In this document: positions 1 through 6,929 of the stretch, piece after piece
Position numbering within the stretch: position 1 is the stretch's first letter
Layout: every line of letters begins with the position of its first letter
DNA from: Methanoculleus sp. UBA374
GTDB taxonomy: Archaea; Halobacteriota; Methanomicrobia; Methanomicrobiales; Methanoculleaceae
Assembly (NCBI GenBank): GCA_002508705.1
Contig: DAYL01000036.1
Span: 1-8,585, forward strand
Length of the DNA stretch: 8,585 bases
Reading direction: 5' to 3'
Notes under the pieces: model-generated
What the model saw: the letters and a program-made list of their open reading frames with translations, nothing else
Databases searched by the model: none
What the model was told of the DNA's origin: nothing
Program-made: the position numbers and the translations under genes

Positions 1-436
1 CCTCACCAACTTCGTCTGCCCTCTCATCCGATACCGGACCATGGACCTTGCCGTAGCGGCCGGGAACCCCTGCACCTGCGGGCGGAGTTATCCGCTGCTC
101 GAGAGGGTGGAAGGACGGGTGCAGGACTTCATCGTGACGAAGGATCATCGGCTCATATCAATGACGGCGGTGAACATGCACTCCAGTGTCTTCGACAACG
201 TTGCACAATTTCAGTTCTACCAGAGTAAGAAAGGAGAGGTTCTGATGCGGATCGTGAAAAAACCGGGGTATACCTACCGGGATACGGAACGCATCCTCCG
301 CGAACTCGGAAGAAAGTTTGAAAACGGCGTGGACGTGACCATCCGCTTTGTCGGCAAGATCCCCCGCACCCGGCGCGGCAAGTACCGGTTCCTGATACAG
401 GACCTGCCGTTAGATCGGTGGGGCCATCTGATCTGA
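1..436 (+). CDS. CapK/PaaK-like adenylate-forming ligase, C-terminal part
   Basis: The reading frame is open from base 2 to the TGA at 434-436, so the gene starts outside the window. The ATG at 41 is internal, because the codons before it already read as family sequence (FVCPLIRYRTMDLA). The visible part is the C-terminal end of the phenylacetate-CoA ligase/CapK branch of the ANL adenylating enzymes. It has the 'PLIRY-T-DLA' stretch, a Cys-rich PCTCGR segment followed by PLLERVEGRVQDFIV (the hinge to the small domain), and near the end IPRTRRGKYRFLIQ, whose Lys fits the catalytic lysine of the C-terminal subdomain. Such enzymes activate a carboxylic acid as acyl-AMP, then usually form an acyl-CoA or other acyl transfer product. 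CapK-type members are common in polysaccharide clusters and PaaK-type members handle aryl acids; the substrate cannot be read here. A functional link to the downstream oxidoreductase is possible, but 379 bp separate them. Confidence 0.8.
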   Translation, partial: LTNFVCPLIRYRTMDLAVAAGNPCTCGRSYPLLERVEGRVQDFIVTKDHRLISMTAVNMHSSVFDNVAQFQFYQSKKGEVLMRIVKKPGYTYRDTERILRELGRKFENGVDVTIRFVGKIPRTRRGKYRFLIQDLPLDRWGHLI

Positions 437-815
437 GAGGCCGTGCACAGGGCTACATGAGGGGGGAACGACGAGAGTTACCCTGCCGGATACACCACAA
501 CGGCCTCTTTCCTCTCCTGGAGACGGCGGTCCGGATCTTCAGGATCATGGGCCGAGCCCCTCGACGCGAGGAGGGGGTGGTTGACACCCTTCTGCCTGCA
601 GTGCTACACTCCGCTCCCTCCGCTCGATGGATGCGGAAGCCCGGATGGCCCCGACGTCGCCCGACCCGGTCCCGGTCCCGGTCCCCGGCGCATAACTCAA
701 TTCTCGCCCGTTTTTCCGGTCGTTCTGCCGGGGGCCGGCCGGCGGATCACGGCCGGAACCGCAATACCCTCATTACAAATGATGACAGATAGGTAAATGA
801 GAGGAGTGTAAACAA
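437..815. other. Intergenic stretch, no credible gene
   Basis: This is a 379-bp gap between the ligase and porB. Short open frames here (for example 418-792) have Arg/Pro/Ser-rich compositions typical of random GC-rich DNA and resemble no family I know. Two adjacent small stem-loops are visible. CCTCG/CGAGG with loop ACG lies at 559-571 and GGGTG/CACCC with a 5-nt loop at 575-589. A five-T run lies at 711-715. These could belong to the 3' untranslated region of the ligase or the leader of the por operon. No strong TATA box is present; the best AT-rich candidate is TACAAAT at 774-780, which is weak. GAGGAG at 801-806 is the ribosome-binding site for porB. Confidence 0.55.
665..682. repeat. Three tandem CCCGGT hexamers
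   Basis: CCCGGT occurs three times head to tail and is followed by a near copy (CCCCGG). This is a simple slippage-prone microrepeat in the otherwise featureless gap upstream of porB. No function is apparent from sequence. Confidence 0.7.
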
Positions 816-1697
816 GTGTCCGCGATTCCAGAGGAAGAGTATCTCTATAAATGTACGTCCGCCTGTGCGGGGTGCAGTTCTTCCCTGTGTCTGCGCTACG
901 TGCTCAAGGCGGCCGGTCCCGATACCGTTCTGGTCGTGCCCGCCTGCTGCACCAGCGTCATCCAGGGGGCCTACCCCGGCACGGCGATGAACGTGCCCGT
1001 CTATAACATAGCATTTGCCGCAGCCGCCGCCTGCGCCTCCGGCATGAGCAACGCTCTCCGGTCGCTCGGGAAAAAGACCAACGTCATCGTCTACGCAGGC
1101 GACGGCGGAACGGTCGATATCGGGCTCCAGTCGCTCTCCGGGGCCTTTGAGCGCGGGACCGACTTTCTCTACATCTGCTACGACAACGAGGCGTACGGCA
1201 ACACCGGCATGCAGCGGTCGGGTGCAACGCCCCTCGGTGCGCGCACCACCACGACGCCCGGCGGCAAACCGACGCCGAAAAAGGACCTCGACCGGATCGT
1301 CGAGGCGCACAACCCGCCCTACATGGCGACCGCCTGCAGCGCTTACCCCATCGATCTCTACAAGAAAGTGAAGAAGGCGCTCTCCGTCGAGGGGCCGAAG
1401 TTCATCCATATCCTTGCGCCGTGCCCGCCCGGCTGGCGCTACCCCACGGAGAAGACGGTCGAGATGGGGAAACTTGCGGTGAAGACCGGGACGTGGATCC
1501 TCTACGAACGTGAGCTCGGAAAACTCGCGATCAGCGGCCCGTCGAAGACGGCGATGAAGAAACCCGCACCCCTGGAAGATTACCTGCGGGGCCAGGGCCG
1601 GTTCAAGAACTTAAGCCAGGAAGTCTTAAACGAGATGCGTCAGCAGGTGGAACGGAACATCCAGCGGTTTTCCCGCGAGGAGGCAGGCGCATGCTGA
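816..1697 (+). CDS. porB: 2-oxoacid (pyruvate/ketoisovalerate):ferredoxin oxidoreductase, beta subunit
   Basis: This 293-aa protein is the thiamine-diphosphate and Fe-S subunit of the oxidoreductase. It decarboxylates 2-oxoacids to acyl-CoA plus CO2 with reduction of ferredoxin, or the reverse in autotrophic methanogens. An N-terminal CAGC (Cys17, Cys20), Cys44/45 in VPACC and Cys202 in APCPPGW fit the cluster ligand pattern of PorB. GDGG at 95-98 and DNEAYGNTGMQ at 123-133 form the TPP/Mg motif. Length matches the archaeal family. The start is a GTG, supported by GAGGAG at 801-806 (9-nt spacing) and by the expected N-terminal distance to the CxxC. The stop lies 7 nt inside porA, indicating an operon. 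The GDGGTVDIGLQ and TTTTPGG segments are of the pyruvate/ketoisovalerate class rather than the 2-oxoglutarate class. Which of the two substrates applies cannot be settled from sequence alone. Confidence 0.92.
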   Translation: MSAIPEEEYLYKCTSACAGCSSSLCLRYVLKAAGPDTVLVVPACCTSVIQGAYPGTAMNVPVYNIAFAAAAACASGMSNALRSLGKKTNVIVYAGDGGTVDIGLQSLSGAFERGTDFLYICYDNEAYGNTGMQRSGATPLGARTTTTPGGKPTPKKDLDRIVEAHNPPYMATACSAYPIDLYKKVKKALSVEGPKFIHILAPCPPGWRYPTEKTVEMGKLAVKTGTWILYERELGKLAISGPSKTAMKKPAPLEDYLRGQGRFKNLSQEVLNEMRQQVERNIQRFSREEAGAC

Positions 1698-2803
1698 CGA
1701 TTGCAACCGGCAACAAGGCGGTTGCCGCCGCGGTGAGGAACGCAAAGCCGGGCGTCGTCGCCGCATACCCGATCACCCCCCAGACCGAGATCGTGGAGCA
1801 GATCGCGGAGTACGTCAATTCAGGAGAACTCGACGGCCGGTACATCCCGGTGGAGAGCGAGCACTCGGCCATGGCCGCCTGCATCGGGGCGAGCGCCGGG
1901 GGCGTCCGCACCTTCACGGCGACGAGCTCGCACGGTCTCCTTTACATGCACGAGATGATCCACTGGGCGGCGGGCGCGCGCCTCCCGATCGTCATGGCGA
2001 ACGTCAACCGGGCGCTCGGGCCCGGGTGGAACACCTGGGCGGAGCACAGCGATGCCTTCTCCCAGCGCGACACGGGGTGGCTGCAGGTCTTTGTGAGCAC
2101 GGTCCAGGAAGCCTACGACACCACCCTGATGGCGTTCCGGATCGCCGAGAACGAGGGCGTCCTTCTCCCCGTGATGGTTAACCTGGACGGGTTCGCGCTC
2201 AGCCACATCATGCAGTCACTGGAGACCGTGGAGGTCGGCGATTTCCTGCCCCCCTACCATCTCCCGCACGCCGTCGATACAAAGAACCCCTGTGTCTACG
2301 GCCCCATGACCTTCTCGAATGATTACTTCAAGTTCCGCTGGGATATCGAGCGGTCGATGCGCGATTCCCGGGGCGTGATCGCGGACGTCGAGCGCGAATT
2401 CGCGGAGCGGTTCGGCCGCTCCTACGGCCCGACCGAGGATTACCGGTGTGAGGACGCCGACGTCGTCGTCGTCGCCATGGGGACGCTCGGCAAAGAGGCG
2501 GAGGTGGCGGTCGACCGTCTCCGCGACGAGGGACTGCGGGCCGGCTCCATGCGCCTGCGCTGGTTCCGCCCCTTCCCGGACCTCGACCTTGCCGGCCGGG
2601 AGGTCGTGGTGATCGACCGCGACTACTCCTTCGGCTTCGGCGGCGTGGTTGCGCATGCCGTCAGGGCGAAGACGGGCGTCGAGCCCTACAGCGTGATCGC
2701 CGGCCTCGGCGGTCAGGAGGTCACCTACAACGACATCGCCGACTTTGTTCGGAACCGGCATCCCGGTGAGGAGACCTGGTTCGGGGTGAGCGACCGTGTA
2801 TGA
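1691..2803 (+). CDS. porA: 2-oxoacid (pyruvate/ketoisovalerate):ferredoxin oxidoreductase, alpha subunit
   Basis: This 370-aa protein is the alpha subunit. It carries the N-terminal pyrimidine-binding domain (about residues 1-230) and the transketolase-C-like domain II (about 250-350). The signature YPITPQT is at 26-32, and PVESEHSAM at about 53-61 supplies the glutamate expected to contact the TPP aminopyrimidine. The ANVNRALGPGWNTWAEHSDAF segment, also typical of PorA, forms part of the substrate site. DADVVVVAMG near 260 opens the C-terminal domain. The ATG overlaps the porB stop by 7 nt and lies just after a GAGGAGGC sequence (1677-1684) inside porB, so translation is probably coupled. 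Together with porB it forms the catalytic core. Nothing in it is truncated or unusual. Confidence 0.92.
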   Translation: MLTIATGNKAVAAAVRNAKPGVVAAYPITPQTEIVEQIAEYVNSGELDGRYIPVESEHSAMAACIGASAGGVRTFTATSSHGLLYMHEMIHWAAGARLPIVMANVNRALGPGWNTWAEHSDAFSQRDTGWLQVFVSTVQEAYDTTLMAFRIAENEGVLLPVMVNLDGFALSHIMQSLETVEVGDFLPPYHLPHAVDTKNPCVYGPMTFSNDYFKFRWDIERSMRDSRGVIADVEREFAERFGRSYGPTEDYRCEDADVVVVAMGTLGKEAEVAVDRLRDEGLRAGSMRLRWFRPFPDLDLAGREVVVIDRDYSFGFGGVVAHAVRAKTGVEPYSVIAGLGGQEVTYNDIADFVRNRHPGEETWFGVSDRV

Positions 2804-3323
2804 GATACGAATCCACTCCCGGGGCGGGCAGGGCGGCGTCACCGCTGCAAAGCTCCTCGCCCTCGCAGCATTCCGGGACGGAAAACATGCAACCGCCTGC
2901 CCGTTCTACGGGGCGGAGCGGCGCGGGGCGCCGGTCGTCTCGTTTGTCCGGATCGACGATCGGCCGATCAAGATCTACAGTCAGATCCACGAGCCGGACC
3001 TCGTGATCGTCCTTGATACGAGCATCATGGATGTTGTAGACGTCCTGCAGGGCCTCAAACCCGATGGGACGGTCCTCCTGAACAGCGCCCACGCGCTCCC
3101 CGGATGCAACGGGACCTGCTCCTACGTCGACCTGACCGGGATCGCGCTCGCACAGAACCTTGTGGTCGCCGGGAGCCCCATCCTCAACACCCCGGTGCTC
3201 GGGGCGCTCGCGAAGATGGGCATCATCACCCTCCCGTCGGCGGAAAAAGCAATCCGCGAGATGTTTGCCGACGAACGGAACGTGAAGGCCGCTAAAGCGG
3301 CGTATGAGGAGGTGCGGGCATGA
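2796..3323 (+). CDS. porG: 2-oxoacid:ferredoxin oxidoreductase, gamma subunit
   Basis: This 175-aa gamma subunit belongs to the catalytic-domain family of pyruvate/ketoisovalerate oxidoreductases, Rossmann-like, thought to bind CoA and to contact the alpha and beta subunits. The N-terminal IRIHSRGGQGGVTAAKLLA is diagnostic (RGGQG at about 9-13), followed by CPFYGAERRGAPV. The middle has EPDLVIVLD and the C-terminal half has NTPVLGALAKMGII. I chose the GTG at 2796, which overlaps the porA stop by 8 nt, because it gives the canonical start immediately before the YEIRIHSRGGQGG strand. No ATG in frame lies closer. The overlaps on both sides place it firmly in the operon. Confidence 0.92.
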   Translation: MYEIRIHSRGGQGGVTAAKLLALAAFRDGKHATACPFYGAERRGAPVVSFVRIDDRPIKIYSQIHEPDLVIVLDTSIMDVVDVLQGLKPDGTVLLNSAHALPGCNGTCSYVDLTGIALAQNLVVAGSPILNTPVLGALAKMGIITLPSAEKAIREMFADERNVKAAKAAYEEVRA

Positions 3324-3565
3324 GAGAGAGGCTTGCGCTCAGCAGACCTACGGAGGCTTCTTCGGGGAAGACGGGGTCCTGGCGGACGTTCCGGCCCGTG
3401 GTGGACAAGGAGACGTGCAACGCCTGCGGGCTCTGCGCCCAGTACTGCCCGGACGGGGTCATCGACAGGGAACTGAACATCGATCTCGATTACTGCAAGG
3501 GATGCGGCGTCTGCGCAAACGAGTGCCCGAAGCAGGCCATCACCATGGTGCGGGAGGAGCGCTGA
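3320..3565 (+). CDS. porD: 2-oxoacid:ferredoxin oxidoreductase, delta subunit (2x[4Fe-4S])
   Basis: This 81-aa ferredoxin-like subunit passes electrons from the catalytic core to free ferredoxin. Two complete CxxCxxCxxxCP motifs are present, with Cys33, 36, 39, 43 and Cys59, 62, 65, 69. They are preceded by the TGSWRTFRPVVD stretch (18-29) that marks PorD-type subunits rather than free ferredoxins. The ATG overlaps the porG stop in an ATGA at 3320-3323. It is the last gene of the B-A-G-D set. Its final 26 bp are shared with the 3' end of the convergent zinc-ribbon gene on the minus strand, so no intergenic terminator separates them. Confidence 0.92.
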   Translation: MRERLALSRPTEASSGKTGSWRTFRPVVDKETCNACGLCAQYCPDGVIDRELNIDLDYCKGCGVCANECPKQAITMVREER

Positions 3566-3929
3566 CCCCATCGTCGATGGGGCAGGTGGCGACATACTCA
3601 AGGCTGAACCGGTAAAAGTGGGTGTAGCCGCAGTTCCGGCACCGGGTCGTGAAGTGGCTGCTCCCGATCACGAGGTCGTGCGGCCCCGTGACTCCGCAAT
3701 TTTTGCACCGGGCGCCGGCCTCGAGTTCCCAGACACCGTAACGCCCGATACTGGTGCGGACCCCGGTCGCTCCGGCGTTTTCAAACCGCGGGACGAAGAT
3801 CCGCGTCACCCCGCAGGCGGAGCAGATCACCTGTGCCTGTGCGGAGACCGCTTTTATGACCTGGTCGGCAATCTCACCGCAATGATAGCAGCGGGTGCGG
3901 TGCCGGGTGAAGATGAACCGCTCGCTCAT
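3540..3929 (-). CDS. Small protein with two paired zinc ribbons, function unknown
   Basis: This 129-aa protein has four CxxC knuckles, three followed directly by Gly and all read as CxxCG: Cys14/17, 36/39, 75/78 and 97/100. Within each pair the knuckles are 18 residues apart, so the protein looks like two similar rubredoxin- or zinc-ribbon-like modules joined by a linker (about 41-74). I do not recognise a named family. Such proteins in archaea are often nucleic-acid or RNA-polymerase-associated, but nothing here proves that. The frame is open further upstream (to 4112), but I chose the ATG at 3929. The upstream extension has low-quality composition, and a TATA-like GTTTTATC lies about 27 nt before this ATG, implying a leaderless transcript. 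The competing plus-strand frame (3618-4034) has no recognisable content. The 3' end overlaps porD by 26 bp, tail to tail. Confidence 0.75.
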   Translation of the reverse strand: MSERFIFTRHRTRCYHCGEIADQVIKAVSAQAQVICSACGVTRIFVPRFENAGATGVRTSIGRYGVWELEAGARCKNCGVTGPHDLVIGSSHFTTRCRNCGYTHFYRFSLEYVATCPIDDGVSAPPAPW

Positions 3930-3952
3930 GACATGACACTTGGCGGCCCGAA

Positions 3953-3960
3953 GATAAAAC
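3953..3960 (-). promoter_or_regulatory. TATA-like box for the zinc-ribbon gene
   Basis: On the minus strand this reads GTTTTATC, centred about 27 nt from the ATG at 3929. With usual archaeal TATA-to-start spacing, transcription would begin at or next to the start codon. No purine-rich ribosome-binding site lies between, which agrees with a leaderless mRNA. Confidence 0.45.
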
Positions 3961-4044
3961 CTCCGTTCCGGAGGGCGGCCCTCCACCCCGCGGGGCGACC
4001 GGCTACCTGCCGCGCACAGACCGGAACAGGGTGAAAGACAAACG

Positions 4045-4084
4045 TTAAATAGCACACCCGCACCTCTGTTGCCGTCAAGGAGGT
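4045..4084 (+). promoter_or_regulatory. Promoter and Shine-Dalgarno of the Hsp20 gene
   Basis: TTAAATAG at 4045-4052 is the best TATA box in the divergent 161-bp intergenic region. It predicts a transcript start near 4074. AAGGAGGT at 4077-4084 is a strong ribosome-binding site 6 nt before the ATG at 4091, so this mRNA would have a short leader of about 15-20 nt. The strong Shine-Dalgarno also settles ATG 4091 over the out-of-frame ATG at 4086. Confidence 0.6.
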
Positions 4085-4090
4085 TATGAG

Positions 4091-4393
4091 ATGGCAGCGT
4101 TGAGAGTCGCACCCTACGTCTGTGCTTACTCGGATGAGAATGAAGAGAACCTGCACATTGAGATTGAACTGCCCGGCGTCGAGAAGAAGGACATCACCTT
4201 CAAGATGCAGGAGACCAGTTTCTCCATCGATGCAATCCGCGGCGACGTCCGTTACGTCGGGACCTATGCGGTCGGTTGCCCCGTAGACCCCGACAAGGCG
4301 AAGGCAACCTTCAGGAACGGCCTTTTAGCCGTGGACGTCCCTTACGTCCAGCCGGTTGCGGAGGAGACGAAGGAGATCCCCATAGCGGAGTGA
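4091..4393 (+). CDS. Small heat-shock protein, Hsp20/alpha-crystallin family
   Basis: This 100-aa protein is almost only an alpha-crystallin domain, an ATP-independent holdase chaperone fold that assembles into oligomers in the cytoplasm. IEIELPGVEKKDITFKM (about 24-40) is the typical beta2-beta3 region. ATFRNGLLAVDVPY (about 72-85) is the hallmark A-x-x-x-N-G-x-L-x-V motif. EIPIAE at the very end carries the IxI motif (Ile96, Ile98) used to dock neighbouring subunits. The usual longer N-terminal arm is nearly absent (about 15-20 residues), making this a short member that may form smaller assemblies. The gene stands alone, with its own promoter and a T-tract terminator. No heat-shock operator is recognisable. 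Family assignment is good; the natural clients and induction are unknown. Confidence 0.82.
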   Translation: MAALRVAPYVCAYSDENEENLHIEIELPGVEKKDITFKMQETSFSIDAIRGDVRYVGTYAVGCPVDPDKAKATFRNGLLAVDVPYVQPVAEETKEIPIAE

Positions 4394-4412
4394 GGGGACT
4401 CCGCGGGCAAAA

Positions 4413-4427
4413 TCTCTTCTTTTTTTT
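4413..4427 (+). terminator. T-tract terminator after the Hsp20 gene
   Basis: TCTCTTCTTTTTTTT begins about 20 nt after the stop codon and ends in eight consecutive T residues on the coding strand. Archaeal RNA polymerase terminates at such runs without needing a hairpin. It is the longest T run I noticed in this GC-rich window. Confidence 0.65.
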
Positions 4428-4463
4428 GAATCCGGAGAAACCCTCCCGTCAGGAGTCATCCCG

Positions 4464-4600
4464 CCGAAAGTCTTCGGGGCATCGGAGTCCCACGCGAAGT
4501 GCGGCTTCCCCGAAGGGGAGCAACAGGCACCGATCGACGGGGCTTCACGCCTCCGCGTGAGGGCGTATCGCCGTTCGCTACGCGGTTAACCCACGCGAAG
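4464..4600. repeat. Hairpin-rich intergenic element with an 11-bp direct repeat
   Basis: The gap between the Hsp20 and YyaL-like genes (4394-4682) holds no gene but several short perfect stems in series. These are CCGAA/TTCGG at 4464-4477, GAAG/CTTC at 4496-4508, CCCC/GGGG around GAA at 4508-4518 (alternative to the previous one), and TCACGC/GCGTGA around CTCC at 4545-4560. The palindrome GGTTAACC lies at 4584-4591. CCCACGCGAAG occurs twice, at 4489-4499 and 4590-4600, bracketing most of the structure. This looks like a dispersed intergenic repeat (REP- or MITE-like) or a structured RNA, but one copy cannot show which. Confidence 0.45.
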
Positions 4601-4652
4601 AGAGTTCCGGGCGGTCCCATCCGGAGCCCCCCTTCCATCGGGAAGAGTCACC

Positions 4653-4659
4653 TTTATTA
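4653..4659 (+). promoter_or_regulatory. TATA-like box for the YyaL-like gene
   Basis: TTTATTA lies about 27 nt before the ATG at 4683, inside a GC-rich background. No Shine-Dalgarno lies between them (the sequence is a mixed CATCCGCACGTCAGAAGT). The arrangement predicts a leaderless mRNA beginning at the start codon and supports this start over later ones. Confidence 0.5.
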
Positions 4660-4682
4660 GCCTGCATCCGCACGTCAGAAGT

Positions 4683-6848
4683 ATGAACCCGGCACGCGGA
4701 CATGAACCGGAAGCACCCGGAGCACCGGTGCGGGAGGAGGCGCCTTCAAACAGGCTGGTCCACGAGAAAAGCCCGTACCTGCTCCTGCACGCCCATAACC
4801 CCGTCGACTGGTATCCCTGGGGCGATGAGGCTTTTATGCGAGCAAAGGAGGAGGACAAACCGATCTTCCTCTCCATCGGCTACTCGGCCTGCCACTGGTG
4901 CCACGTCATGGAGAAGGAGTCGTTTGCGGACCCCGTGGTTGCAAAACTCTTAAACAGTGTCTTCGTCTGCATCAAGGTGGACCGGGAGGAGAGGCCGGAT
5001 ATCGATCAGGTATATATGGCGGCGGCTTACGCATTGACCGGAACAGGGGGATGGCCGCTATCCATCTTCATGACCGCCGACAAAAAACCGTTCTTTGCAG
5101 CGAGTTATATCCCTAAGGAGAGCCGCTACGGGATGACCGGTCTCCTGGATCTCATCCCCCGGATCAGCAAGGTCTGGCAGAGCCAGCGGCAGGAACTCGA
5201 GACGGCCGGGAGCCGGGTGCTTGAAGCGATACAGAACGCGGCCCGCACCCCGCCGAGAGAGGGCGAACTCTCCGAGGTTACCCTCGATGAGGCCTACGAA
5301 ACCTTCTTCCGGGTCTTCGACGGGGAGAACGGCGGGTTCGGGGATGCGCCGAAGTTCCCGACCCCGCACAACCTCATATTCCTGCTCCGGTACGGGAGCC
5401 GGACCGGGAAAGAGCCGGCATACGCGATGGTCGAGAAGACGCTGCACGCCATGCGGCGCGGCGGGATCTTCGACCAGATCGGTTACGGGTTTCACCGCTA
5501 CTCAACGGATGCGGAATGGTTCGTCCCGCACTTCGAGAAGATGCTCTACGATCAGGCGCTTCTCGTCATAGCGTATACGGAGGCCTACCTCGCGACGGGG
5601 AGAGAGGAGTTCGCCCGGACCGCCCGGGAGGTGATCGCGTATGTCCTGCGTGAGATGACCGATCCTGCCGGAGGGTTTTACTCGGCGGAAGACGCGGACA
5701 GCGAGGGCGAGGAGGGGAAGTTTTACCTCTGGACGAAGGACGAGGTCCTCCGGGTCCTCGGGGAGGAGGACGGGGAGCGGTTTTCCCGGATCTTCGGCGT
5801 CACGGAGCCGGGGAACTACCGGGAACAGCCCGGCGGGAGGAGGACGGGCAAGAACATCCTCCGCCTGCGGCGCCCGCTGGCGTCGTGGGCCCATGAGTTC
5901 TCGACAACGGAAGAGGACCTCGCGTGGTTCGTGGAGGATGCCCGGCAGAAACTCTTTGCGGCCAGGGAAAAGCGCGTCCGCCCGGCAAAGGACGACAAGA
6001 TTCTCACCGACTGGAACGCACTCATGATCGCCGCTCTCGCGAAGGCGGCCCAGGTCTTCGACGATCCGGGTTACCTGGCCGCGGCAAAGAAAGCGCTTTC
6101 ATTCGTCCTTGCGAACCTTCGCCGGCCCGACGGGCGGCTCCTCCACCGCTATCGGAACGGCGAAGCCGGGATCACCGCGACCCTCGACGATTATGCGTTT
6201 ATGCTCCGGGCTCTCCTTGAGGTCTATGAAGCTTCGTTCTCTCCCGGCTACCTCCGGACCGCCGTCGAACTCTCCCGGGACCTTGTCGCTCATTACCGGG
6301 ACCGCGACCGGGGAGGATTCTTCTTCTCTCCGGACGACGGGGACGCCCCCGTCCGCCAGAAAGGAGTCTACGACGGGGCAATCCCCTCCGGGAACAGCGT
6401 GGCCATGTACGCCATCTTCGCCCTCGGGCGGATGACGGCGAACCTTGAACTCGAGGAGACGGCAAACCGGGTGAAGACCGCCTTTGCCGATACCGTCCGC
6501 GAGGCCCCGACCGCCCACGCACACTTCCTCACCGGTCTCGAGTTCATGCTGGGACCGAACTTTGAGGTGATCGTCACCGGGATTCGTGACGCCGAGGACA
6601 CAACGGCGATGATCCGTGCCGTTCGCTCGCACTACTCACCCGACAGCCTCGTCATCTTCCGCCCCGCCGAAGAGGAGAGTCCGGAGATTGCCGGGATTGC
6701 CGGATTCACCCGGGACATCGAGATGATCGAGGGGAAGGCGACGGCGTACGTCTGCACCAACTACGCCTGCGATATCCCGACGACCGATATCGACGAGATG
6801 CTGCGGCTTATCGGGTCGAAGGAGCGGTCGCCGGAACCGATCATCTGA
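4683..6848 (+). CDS. YyaL/SPATA20-type thioredoxin-domain protein (DUF255)
   Basis: This 721-aa protein has the full two-part architecture of the family. The N-terminal thioredoxin-fold DUF255 domain covers about residues 22-185: [24 protein letters not shown], then the active-site-like CHWC at 70-73, DREERPDID and [10 protein letters not shown] long (alpha/alpha)6-barrel-like region resembling N-acylglucosamine 2-epimerases and glycosidases follows. It contains [15 protein letters not shown] (about 280-294), [15 protein letters not shown] (about 334-348) and [12 protein letters not shown] (about 437-448). All are strongly conserved family motifs. The length is normal for bacterial and archaeal members. 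The biochemical function is not established in the family; redox or carbohydrate-related roles are guesses. The gene has its own promoter, is not in an operon with its neighbours, and shows no frameshift, in contrast to everything downstream. Start choice rests on the TATA spacing and the family N-terminus. Confidence 0.92.
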   Translation: MNPARGHEPEAPGAPVREEAPSNRLVHEKSPYLLLHAHNPVDWYPWGDEAFMRAKEEDKPIFLSIGYSACHWCHVMEKESFADPVVAKLLNSVFVCIKVDREERPDIDQVYMAAAYALTGTGGWPLSIFMTADKKPFFAASYIPKESRYGMTGLLDLIPRISKVWQSQRQELETAGSRVLEAIQNAARTPPREGELSEVTLDEAYETFFRVFDGENGGFGDAPKFPTPHNLIFLLRYGSRTGKEPAYAMVEKTLHAMRRGGIFDQIGYGFHRYSTDAEWFVPHFEKMLYDQALLVIAYTEAYLATGREEFARTAREVIAYVLREMTDPAGGFYSAEDADSEGEEGKFYLWTKDEVLRVLGEEDGERFSRIFGVTEPGNYREQPGGRRTGKNILRLRRPLASWAHEFSTTEEDLAWFVEDARQKLFAAREKRVRPAKDDKILTDWNALMIAALAKAAQVFDDPGYLAAAKKALSFVLANLRRPDGRLLHRYRNGEAGITATLDDYAFMLRALLEVYEASFSPGYLRTAVELSRDLVAHYRDRDRGGFFFSPDDGDAPVRQKGVYDGAIPSGNSVAMYAIFALGRMTANLELEETANRVKTAFADTVREAPTAHAHFLTGLEFMLGPNFEVIVTGIRDAEDTTAMIRAVRSHYSPDSLVIFRPAEEESPEIAGIAGFTRDIEMIEGKATAYVCTNYACDIPTTDIDEMLRLIGSKERSPEPII

Positions 6849-6869
6849 CGGCGCAAAGGAGGCTGTACG

Positions 6870-6929
6870 ATGATGCGAAACGGGGTCGATATGGGGAGGG
6901 GGGAGACCCTTATGGATGTGGTGCATTGA
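6870..6929 (+). CDS. 19-codon mini-ORF behind a strong Shine-Dalgarno; probable stump of a deleted gene
   Basis: AAAGGAGG at 6855-6862 sits 7 nt before two consecutive ATG codons (6870, 6873). The open frame lasts only 19 codons, and its TGA overlaps another ATG (TGATG at 6927-6931). The ribosome-binding site is among the best in the window, so a real gene probably began here. The peptide itself resembles nothing I know. The most economical reading is that this is the surviving 5' end of the decayed ATP-binding-protein gene or of a lost upstream partner, with the middle deleted. A genuine small peptide or leader is possible but unsupported. Confidence 0.3.
   Translation: MMRNGVDMGRGETLMDVVH

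Noticed and set aside
418..792. Possible gene between the ligase and porB
   Set aside because: The translation is Arg/Pro/Ser-rich with no family resemblance, and no ribosome-binding site precedes it.
747..1409. 220-aa minus-strand open frame opposite porB
   Set aside because: It is an antisense shadow of a conserved gene in GC-rich DNA and has no recognisable motifs.
2216..2842. 208-aa minus-strand open frame opposite porA
   Set aside because: The plus strand encodes a canonical alpha subunit; this frame has Asp/Val/His-rich shadow composition.
3618..4034. 138-aa plus-strand frame opposite the zinc-ribbon gene
   Set aside because: The minus strand carries four regularly spaced CxxC knuckles and a promoter; the plus frame is Pro/Ala/Gly filler.
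3930..4112. N-terminal extension of the zinc-ribbon protein to ATG 4112
   Set aside because: It would run through the Hsp20 promoter and start, its composition is unlike the rest, and the TATA spacing supports ATG 3929.
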